Shown one piece after another: positions 23,374 to 33,309 of a DNA stretch of 64,000 nt. The stretch is taken from NCBI GenBank assembly GCA_020744425.1, contig JAGMUV010000002.1:1594501-1658500 (forward strand), in the 5' to 3' direction. The notes under the pieces were generated by a model that was not told the origin of the DNA, did not search any database, and saw only the letters and a list, made by a program, of their open reading frames with translations. The stretch is from Dactylonectria macrodidyma (taxonomy: Eukaryota > Ascomycota > Sordariomycetes > Hypocreales > Nectriaceae). Position numbers and translations under genes: made by a program. Numbering within the stretch: the first letter of the stretch is position 1; every line of letters starts with the position of its first letter.

Positions 23374-25857
23374 CGGCAGACCCCCGGAAGCTGTGTGGAT
23401 GGGTGGGTTAGTGGAGGGATGGCATGTCGTCGATGTCCTGGTTCATGGGTGTTGACCATGGGATGGATGGATGGGTAGACGGATGTACTTCGTAACAAAC
23501 CTCGATACACACGAGCACCTCAACTCACTCCATTACTCGCCCACACCATCTCCGTCCCTACTCATCGTCCGGTCAGGGTGTTGCCCACCATGACGAATTG
23601 AGATCTCAATCGGGCGGTGCAAGGGCCAGCCTTGAGAATAAAGAAGCCCCGTCACGCTTGATTAGCAACCATTGACCAGAGGCTACCCCGTGAGCTTCCG
23701 TGGTTGATGCTCTGCATCGCCATTGGCTCTGTTGTAGTAACACCATCAACCAGCCGTCGACACCTAGTGCGCGCACTGCCATGAGTAGACAAGATCTAGA
23801 CCACCGAAGCATCCTGCGGCACCTCCCAAGTCCATGCCAATGTCGTCATGATAGCTGATGCGTCATATCCGGGGTGCTTCTCGGGGGCGATTCGTTCATG
23901 GTTGTAACTAAGAAAGGGAGTCTTGCGGAGGAGCCATTGGGGACGAAACGATGGGGGCGTGATGGGGTTGGCTGTCACGCCGTTGGATAAGCTCCGAGAG
24001 ATGTGAGACTACTGCAACAACTCTGACAGACGGATTCGGATTGGGGCCTGATGATCGCAAGCGAAATCTCTTTTCCTTCCTTTCATGTATGCGGACTGGA
24101 AATGTGGATGGGCCACCATTATCCGGATCGACCAGTTCGGATGCTGCACTATATGTACATACCCAGGTACATACCAATAACCGTACTGCAGCCAAAGAAA
24201 TGTGGGAGGTAGGCGGCGAAAGGGGAATACCGTCCACGATTGCCCTAAGGCCGCCGTCAGGGATCTTGATAGAGCTGGCCAACGGGAACCACAGCCGGAC
24301 GGCGAAAAGAGCGACATCGCCTAGGAGGTAGCCATTGTTGCACGCCCACGGCGGCGCCCCCTCGTTGATTGAGGAAGCCAACTTGTGCGAGTTGGTGCCC
24401 AATGTTGCTCTTGGACGGGGGAGGGGATATTCCCGTGTTGAAGGGTGCGGAAATTGCGATCGATTCCTATGATGCTTGTTTCGATCCGGGTGTGAAGAAG
24501 CTGGCTACTGCCAATTTTGGCGACCCTGTCATTGTTACGTTGTTGTTTTTGTTGCTGTTGCTGCCGATGCAATGATGTCTTTTTCCCTCTCAGACCTTCT
24601 CTCCCACCGGGCAGGCATTGACCACTGAGCTAATACAAGCCGAGTCAGATGGATTAACAGAAGAATGGGGAGGTTGCATGGGTTAGAGAAAGTCAAAAGA
24701 GATGGGCAGGCATGGATGGCTGAATGGATGGCTGACAGGGGACGGAGACGGGGCGGAATGGCGATGGCGGCAGGCGGCTGTCAAACCGCTCCAAAAGGGC
24801 CGTCCCACTAGCCTATATCTCCGTCCGTCGAGGTACACGCATCCGCTCATCCACGCATCAGCACAGCGCAGGTTGAACAAGGCCAAGGCCAGAGCCAAGG
24901 CCAGAGCCGTCCAGGGGGGAGGGGACAGAGCAAAGAAAGATTGGGATGGGATGCGCCAGGCCATTGATCATCGACCCACTTTCATTCCAGTTACGGAATC
25001 CCGAAGACCATGTCAATGTCTACTTCGTAATAAGCCTAGAGAGAAGAGGAGACTTTTTGGCGGTGGCGGCGGCTGTGGTGGTGGGTTCGGATGAGGGTTG
25101 GTGATAATTATGTCGGGTGAAGGTGAAGGTCAGCGATGTTGGCGATGACGACGATGATGGCGGGGCTGGTGCTGATGATGGCAGGAGCATATGCCCTCTT
25201 GCCTTGCCTGTATTTCGTAGACTTTTGGTTGCGCCGTGGGCAGGACGAACCCAAGACCGCTCCTGTCATGACGATGGGCGGAGCAATGGCTAACATGGAC
25301 TTCCTCTCTCCTCCTGTGGCCCTCCTCCTTCGGCCCTCCTCCTTCATCACCGCCTTGTCGAGCAATAAGCATCTCAGACCGACTTCAAGAAGCTATGTAG
25401 TTAAGTGGGCCGCGTCAAACACCTGCCGCTGGTGCAATGCGATGTACTTCGTACGCACCTACTCTGCTCACCGACCCCGGCATATCCCAGGGTCTGCGTC
25501 CATAGTACGACTGTGTTTTCTGTGTTGCTATCCCCTTCAGCTATAGCTACTTCGTCAAGTACCTCCACTGGCTGCCCACTACTTCGTGCTTTCGACCTAC
25601 CGGCAACAAAAAAACATGTTTGCCTGCGCTAGACTTTCGCCAGTCAGCCATGCCGCTGAGGAGGCTTGACCGGGGGACCAGGCCAGGAAATCCACATTGT
25701 CAAGGGCATGCCCCAGGACCCCATTGTGCCCTCTCTTGTCGAAAAAAACGTGCCTCACACGCCCTGGAGCTGGACTGGGCTGGTCTGTTCCTGGCACCTC
25801 CGGGTTCTTGGCTGTGGCGCGACCACGCCGGAACTACGAGGTAGGTCGCAGTGTGGG

Positions 25858-25882
25858 CGAGGCCAGGCGAGGCCAGGCGAGG
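25858..25882. repeat. 10-bp tandem repeat, about 2.5 copies
   Basis: The 10-bp unit GCGAGGCCAG is repeated about two and a half times. It is short and uninformative beyond showing the repetitive nature of this gene-free region. Confidence 0.85.
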
Positions 25883-28800
25883 AGATCGCGAGGGAAACAT
25901 GCAGAGTGCGACTTGCAGACGAGACAACCAGTGGAGGCGGCAGTGGGCAAACGGGCAACGGGCAACGAGCAATGGACCGAGCGCGAGGCTGAGCTGCGTC
26001 ACCCGGCATTGCCCATCGCATCGTCCAGGGCCGATCAGCTGTGCGGGTGCTGCCCAAAGCCTCGCTGCTGAGTGGACGTAGATGAGACAGCACAGCTTCC
26101 GGATCTCGCCATCCGGTCGGAGCGCCCTCATGGCATTGATCTCCCAGCTCCCTGAGCGTCATGATACGCGCGCCGTCGTCTAGACCTCCGGGGTTCGGAG
26201 GGTGAGGAGTACCAAAGAACCAACGGGGCTCGAGGCTGACGGCTCTTGTGTCTCCTGTGCCTGGGGCTAGTAAAAAATGACAACGACATTTCTCGTGCCC
26301 GAAGGCCCTACCCATCCCCCCCTCCCTCAGACATTCTCTAACTCGTCGTCTCTCCATGGCTACATCCCTGGAGCTGTGGACGCCCTTGGACGAGCTGGAC
26401 AAGTTGGGCCGGGGCCGAGGGACGAGACCCTGACCATGTGTCGCCGGACCTCCCGTCACCTGTATCTCATCCATGATCCGTCAGTCGATCTCACCGGGGT
26501 ATGGTCACTACTACGAAGTACAGTGCTGTCTAAAGTCGAGGCTCCAGGCCTGACAGGCCTGTCCTCAAAGGCCTGCCTGTCCTGGCCGTCCCGTCCCATC
26601 CCATCCCACGCCATTCCATCCATGCCCGCCTAGTCAGCAGTGGTAGCAGGGCGGCATTTCGTATCTGGGGAGGATCTGGGCTAACAGGTGACCGGCCCAC
26701 CGAGTGGGCTCTCGGGAGAAGGACCCTCCCCGCCCACCAGCATTTGCGGCCATCGAATCGCATGGTCTCAAAGCCCTGAGGGCGTGCTGAGAACGACGAG
26801 GACCCTCTAATTGACCCTCTCGAGAGCGAGCAGCGAGCTGGTGGCTTTTAGGCCATCTTTTAGCCCGCGCGTTTGTGCTTGGCCTCCACCGCAAGCATCT
26901 TCACGCAACACACGCCCGCCCACGCCCCCCTGGTCAGCACTGTAGTCGCTCGCGCTTGCTCTGTCGCTCGACGATGGAGATCAAAGGCCACCAAGTGAGT
27001 GGTTCCCTCGTGGGGGGAGTCAACACCAACCTCAAGTGGTCCACCAGCCGGTCGAGAAACAGAGTTGGACGTTGAAATGCCTCATGCCTGATGGGCAACG
27101 GTGGGCACTGATTCGGCGCTGATGGCCCCGTCTCTGTCCTCGTCTGCTTGACTGGATCCATCTAGGAACCTCAAGGTCTTGCCATCCTAGCCTGCTCGGT
27201 GATGGTCCGTCGACCAAGGCTGGAGAGATGAGATTAGAATGGAAGGGAGGACGGACGAACGAGGCAGAGAGTAACCATCAAGCCTAGGAAGCGAGACTAA
27301 CAAGGGGAGCATTGGGGAGAAGTCGGTCCAGAGCAGAACGTTTCGGTCCAAGATAACCGGGCTAACTGGCGCCGCCCACTTGAGCTTGTCTCGCATGTCG
27401 TCCGGTCCTGTCATTGCTTACTTTTCCACTATCCCATCCCATCCGCCGATCAGAAAGCGACTTTTAGACTGTTTTCCCCTATTGAGCTTGAGAGGAGAGG
27501 AAGGAGACGGAGAAGAGCTCACCTATCAGATTGCAACAGACCAGGGGAGGCGAGGCATCTGTCCAGGTCGTCAGTCTGCCAACGGCTGATGAATCACTTT
27601 CTCTTTGCTTTTCCCGCCGTGGCAACCAGGTAAGGATCACGGATAGACACTCGGTCGACAGGTCCATAATAGCGTTCCCGTGCCCCTAGCACGACCGGCC
27701 TCTGTCAGACAGTCAGAGTATTTGATCCTCCCGCCTTGTTGTCCTTGCGGCCGTCATGATCGTGTCCCCCCTGGTATTGTTGCGCTTCCAACGAGATCGA
27801 AGGCACCCGAAGTACTTCTTACCAGGCATGGTCAGAACGAGCATGCGAGTGCTTGAGTGCTTGAAGGCCTCGCGCTGCATGCGTGCGAGAAGAGAGCCCT
27901 GGTACATCCGTTGTCTTGTCATACCCCATGCCAGCCAGGTTCCCCGTTCTTCTCGTTCTCATTCCCACAGCACCAACCACATAGGCTCAGACATCCATCC
28001 ACACTTGCACGCTTCTCACACTTCCACACTTCCACACACACAGACACTATCCACGCACACACCCAGACTTGCTTGCTCGATCCAATCCCACCCCCCACCG
28101 CACACCCACCCTCTTTGCTCTCGCTCTCTCGAGCCCCTCACACCCCCTGGCCCGCGAGGCCACCCCCTGGCCCGGTACTCCTCGTGCGTCTGCATACATA
28201 CATATGTACATGGACATCATCCGTCGCCAGACCTCGTCCGCTCATATCTAGTGGGTGGATGGCTCATATCGCGTTCACGTTGCACACCTAGTTGATATAC
28301 TCCAAACGCCTCTGGCCTTGTGCTGAGACGTTGTCTTCAGCGCTTTGGATTTGGGCTCTGGCCGACAACTGAAAGTCGACATCATCTATCGACTTGGACC
28401 GTCTTCTCTGGGATCTGGATCAGCCTACCCCCATGGTTGTTCACCCATCGTTGCCGCCTGACTTTATGAGTATCCGTTGAACTGCTCTACCAACGACTCA
28501 TCACTTATCTCACTCCCCGTTTCTCTCTGAGAGTCGCCCCCCTTCTTCACTCCGCCGCGTTTACCTTTTGACGGGCCTCTCTTGTCTCCGCAGACTCCAC
28601 AGGAGCGACGAGAAAAAAGCAACCAAAGAAACTTCCCGTGGTGTCTCACTTCGGGGCCTCGCGTGGAAGGGTTCCCAATCGGCACCGACTTGGCCAGAAA
28701 AGGCTTACATAGGGCCGGACTGAGAAACAAAGGGAACGGCCTTGTACCCGCAAGGCACACGACCCCGTCGCTGGGAGAGCTGCCGGTTTTGAGTGCGTGC

Positions 28801-29222
28801 GTGTGCTTCTACATGCGTGTTCCTGGAAAGCCCAACGTTTATCTTACGGACGCCCCTGGACTTCGGGTTTGATCGACAATAACAGCGACGGCAACAACGG
28901 GAACTTGGCACGCGGACCGCGCCCTCCCTTTGCGAAATCAGAACCCCATTTCGGCAAGACGATGCATCACCTCGTCAGCTGGTATTGTTCGTGACGGCCA
29001 TCACATTATCTTGTCGGGGAGAGTAGAACCGTCTCCCCCATCTCTTCGCCACCGTCCCGGGCTCGAGCTCATTACACTGGCTGATATAAGTTCGCTCACT
29101 TCGGTGTCCTTATTTGCTCAAGAAGCCAAGGTTCCTTGGTGCCTCTGAGCTGATCTCTACACACTGGGAGGGCTCTTCAGTTGTCTAGTGTGGACTGGAC
29201 TACACGCCCCCACCCCCAAAAA

Positions 29223-30962
29223 ATGCACAACGTCAATGGAACAACGACCATGGGCCACGACACGACCATGGCCCAGAGCAATGGCTATGGTAGCGACAAC
29301 TGGACTAGCATGAGTCCCTATAGCCAGAGCCCATACAGCAATAGCCCGCTGACAGAGTACAACTCATTCGGTGCTTACCTTCCCCACGGGCTGCCATCTG
29401 AATCGATGAGCCGAATGCCCCCTCCACCAACCCAACCACACCAGATGATTCAACCTGCGCCACCCATGGCTCATCATCAGCTTCCTATGCTGAACACCAC
29501 ATGGCCAAGCCAGTTGACAAACCCGACCCCACCGGGGAGCTATTCTGCTCCCCCTATTTCCATCCCTCCTCCAATGAGCGCAACTCCCGTGGACCCTCCA
29601 CGATTACCGACGCAGCATGAGAAATCGAGGAAGACCTTGACCACAGAGCAAAAGCGAGCGATGTGCCAGTTCCACGAGGACAACCCAGGGACTAGACAGG
29701 CAGACATCGGCGCACGCTTTGGGGTGGAGCGAAGGTAGGACCCTGAGACGACAGACGTCGTGATGAATGTATGTCATCTGACTTGATATTGCAGCACGGT
29801 TTCCAAGGTTCTGCGACAGAGAGATCAGTACCTCAAGCGGGATCAAGAACCGGATCACGCTGCGCTAAAGCGTGCTAAGGGCAAGCATCCCGACTTCGAT
29901 CGAACCCTCAGCAATTATGTCAGAAGACAGCAACAGCGAGGCTTTGATGTTGCTGATGAAGAAATCATGGAGCAGGCCAGGCTTTTCGCCCACGCAAGCG
30001 GCAACCAAGAGAGTCTCCTCGGTAATCTGACTAGCAGTTGGCTACAAAAGTTCAAACAGAAGCACGGCATTGGAGCAGGCAAGCTCATGCGACGGGCGTC
30101 CGAGACCAACATCCCCGACAGCGCCCGAATGTCGACTCTGATGAACAAGAATGACAAGAGTCCTAACGGAATCTCGCCTTCATCGCCTAGTGGTCAGCCA
30201 TCGCCGCTCTCAGGGAGTCGGAGTGATGAGGAGGCGCAAGCGGAAGGGTTAGGTTTCGACTTTCACTACAAACACCCCGATTCTCAGTCGACAACATCCT
30301 TGACGAGCGATCTGCGGGACACGAGAAACTCGTCCTTCTCGGGAGAAACGATGAGCCCAACGGGGCCGTTCACCTTCTCTCCTGATCCCAACGTGGGAGG
30401 CTTCCCGATGGACCATCTGCGTGGCAACCCACCTGACTTCCAGCATCGCGAAAAGAGGAGTAACACATTTCCGTCGCTCAATATTGACTACGTGAACCAG
30501 ACAGCTACTACGGAACCGGTGACTCCCCGACACCCCTCATCCACGGCCCCTTCGTCGGCTCTGGACTCGCCTGCTCTTGACATAGCTGCCCCTTTTGCGA
30601 TCGACAGGAACTTTAACTCGCCGCCCCCTACTCTGCGCCGCAGCAGCAGCAACTCGAGCATTACGGGTCGCTCCTCGGCGACCCCCGCTACTACCAGCGG
30701 CGTTGCGTCAACTCCGCTGGACACTTCGCCTGTATCCCCATCTCAAGAAGACGCTCGCCGTGCTGCAGCCACTCTGCTTAGCTACATCCAGAACTCGGGC
30801 ACATTCGATTCGAGCGAATACCTGACGGTCGTGCAGTTGACCAAGAAGTTGCAAATCCACCAACACCAGGCTGGGAGACCCTCAATAGGGGGTCTATCCA
30901 GGATTCCGGAAGGTGACGTTGAGCTACCTTCGTTGGTACGGGCAAAGATGGAGTCTGCATAA
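29223..30962 (+). CDS. CENP-B-type HTH DNA-binding protein
   Basis: The product is a probable nuclear DNA-binding protein of 559 residues. Exons are 29223-29734 and 29795-30962, with a 60-nt intron (gtagga donor, gcag acceptor). Residues 1-130 are rich in Pro, Ser, Gln and Met. A psq/CENP-B N-terminal HTH lies at about 134-190 (KSRKTLTTEQKRAMCQFHED onward). A CENP-B-type HTH lies at about 200-265 and contains FDRTLSNYVRRQQQRGFDV and SWLQKFKQKHGI. The remaining 290 residues are disordered and Ser/Pro/Thr-rich. No DDE transposase core follows, so this looks like a domesticated pogo/Tigger-type DNA-binding module and not a transposon. The ATG at 29223 is the first in frame. I do not know its target genes; a regulator or a centromere/ARS-binding role are both possible. 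Confidence 0.85.
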
Positions 30963-32434
30963 TGCGCTCGTGTGTGCTTGTACATTTCCTGGCCTGTCTT
31001 TATGTCGGCGTTTTGTTATTTGATTTTACACGGGGCGTTGACCCATCGCATGATGCCATCTCGATGGATCGATGCTACTGCTCACCACATAGTACATAGC
31101 ATCTCGATACCAGGAATGGCTCTCGCAGAAGGCTGTTGCTCATACAAACGAGAACGGTCATTGAAGCATTGTTCTTCACCTACTACAGGGGCTACTCATG
31201 GAAGTAGCTGCAGACATATAGGTTGGCAGCTGCCAACGCTGGATTTGGCGCTCGGAAACAGTTATCACGATATTATGCCTTTCACGGCAAGTATCAGTAT
31301 CGAAAGGATTGGATAGGAAAATGACCGCCTGGAAGTGGCGGTAACTCTACACATATACTGGCGACAGACCCTCCGGCGACGTGAAACCGACTGAGCGATT
31401 ATCTACCGCTTTATTCGTCGAATTTCGACTCAAATGATTCTCTTCTTCGAACCACACAAGAACACTTTATCTGATACCACAAGGAAGACTTTTTGTCCGC
31501 TCACGCGACCCGAAATTTCAACACCACACATCATCACAGCAATGCTAGGTGCTCGACACTTCTCGAAAGAGGAACTAAGGAAGGATGGAGAGAAGCAAAA
31601 GGCCGACGGAACGGGATGGGTCACGATGGAAAGGACGACTGGACGGATGGATCATGGCGGAGACGTATGATGGCGAAGCAATCCTACGGCGAACATACGA
31701 GGACACCACGACGGCAACCCGCGTTTTCACGATTCCCAAGGGCAACCCTGCATCCTGCGTTTTCTCATTCCCTTCTCTTTACTATCTGTTTCCTTACGTT
31801 TTCTTCTTCTTTGTCCTGTCATCCTAATCCCACCCCCCGAGCGTTTCTCCTGCTATCGCTAGGGAATTTTCGGCTTAAGGGGGGCATAATTATCTTGCGC
31901 GCGTGTTTATGTTTTGATATTTTTATTTTCCTTGTCTTCTTACTTGCTTAAGACTTGAGGGACACTTGCTGCAAGGCAAACGGCATGGAATGGAAGGTGG
32001 GACATTCAAGGTGTTCTTTGGAAATGGGTGGGATTCGCGTCGTCTCAAGACGACGTGCCACGGAGCATCTGGGCGAATGGGGCAGCGAAACGGAACGGAG
32101 AGGACTCGCCAATTCTTCATCGGCGTCCTCAAGAGTCTGGTCGTGGCCAAGGCCACACGGGTCAGGCAGGGATGAGAAATTTTCTCTGGCCTCGGGGAAT
32201 TCACACATGCTACGAGACAAGAGGCCTTCGAAGTTGAGATAGTTGCAGTGTAGGAATGGGCGGCACTTGTGCATTTGGGATGCCCTTGATCTTCAAACGT
32301 TGACTCCATGATGATCGTGAACATTGTAAACGTCGTGATTTAGTATTTATTTTTCTTTTCATTTCTGTGACGCCATGGGGATCGTTAAACGCGTACGTGC
32401 TAACTAGCACCTGGGATACATGGTTCTCTGGTCA
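30963..32434. other. Intergenic between convergent CENP-B-type and PXA genes
   Basis: These 1.5 kb lie between two converging stop codons and hold only 3' flanks. Open frames are short and unrecognised. T-rich stretches near 31780-31930 and 32340-32360 could be 3'-end processing regions for the plus-strand and minus-strand genes. Confidence 0.5.
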
Positions 32435-33278
32435 TCAACCGAGCCTCTCTTCTTGGAGCTCGACAACACCCTTCTCGCTTAGTTCTGGCATGAGCCTGAC
32501 CAGGACTAGCTCCAGGACACTGTACATCAGGTGTTTGTTGCAGTACTCGTCGTCCACAACCAGGAGCAGATGCTCAAGCTCGTCTACGGCAGCGTCGTGT
32601 TTGGCAACAGCCCCGTCGCCTGTAGGCCGCCACAAGCGACCACCAAAGTAGAGTCTGGCCACCCCGCTCGGTAGCAACTCCCAAAGGGCGTTAGCGGCTC
32701 TGCGACGGAGGGCCTGCAGTTCGGCATCGGAGGATGGAGGGAACAAGGAGGGCGTCCCAGGGGCGTTGCTGGGGAAGAGGACGCCACGGACGGTGCGCAG
32801 GAGGGGGGGTAGGTGTTCCGGTGAGAGGAGGGACTGGACCTGATGCGAGAGAAGCCTGCCAAAGACGGTAGCCAAAGACGTTAGCACGGGAGACGGAGAC
32901 GGAGGATTTGCGACTAATAAGTTTGCGTGGGGGAGCGGAAGGGCAGCAGTAACAGGGGGGTCGAGAGCAAGCATGAGGTGGATGGGGTGGATGTTGGGTC
33001 TGCCGAAGGGGATAATAAGAGGCTGCTGATGGTCCATTGGGCATCAGTAGCCGGGAGACGGGCGGGCAATCGTCAGGGAGGTGGGATTGTAGATCTGCAA
33101 CACCAGGCGGGCATGAGACACGAAGAGGCAAAACGAATGGGCGACAGGGATGGCCAGACCGTGGGACATCGGGGTGCGGGGAAGCGCCTGCAGGCACTGT
33201 AGAGGGCTGCAGAGTCTGCAGAAGGCTGTAGAGGCTGCAGAGAGATGTTGAGAAGTGATGTGAGTGAGCAAGTGTGCG

Positions 33279-33309
<31 letters not shown>

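Larger units (their letters stand above)
21665..29222. other. 7.5 kb region without a supportable gene
   Basis: This is the longest gene-free stretch in the window. Open frames reach 269 codons (minus, 22701-23510) and 239 codons (minus, 25755-26474), but they are low-complexity, lack domains and cannot be joined into conserved exons. The region carries tandem repeats (23341-23368, about 24876-24910 and 25858-25882), GGAT/GGCT-type simple sequence near 23460 and 24700, and four copies of TACTTCGTA or its complement. From about 27950 to 28200 the plus strand is a CA/CT-rich tract of the kind seen near fungal transcription starts, so the CENP-B-type gene may have a long 5' leader. A long non-coding RNA is also possible. 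Confidence 0.55.

Noticed and set aside
22701..23510. 269-codon minus-strand open frame in the gene-free region
   Set aside because: Low-complexity Pro/Ser/His-rich composition, includes the GAGAGTT repeat, no recognisable family, no plausible exon partners.
25755..26474. 239-codon minus-strand open frame in the gene-free region
   Set aside because: No domain or compositional signal of coding DNA; overlapping frames on the other strand are equally open.
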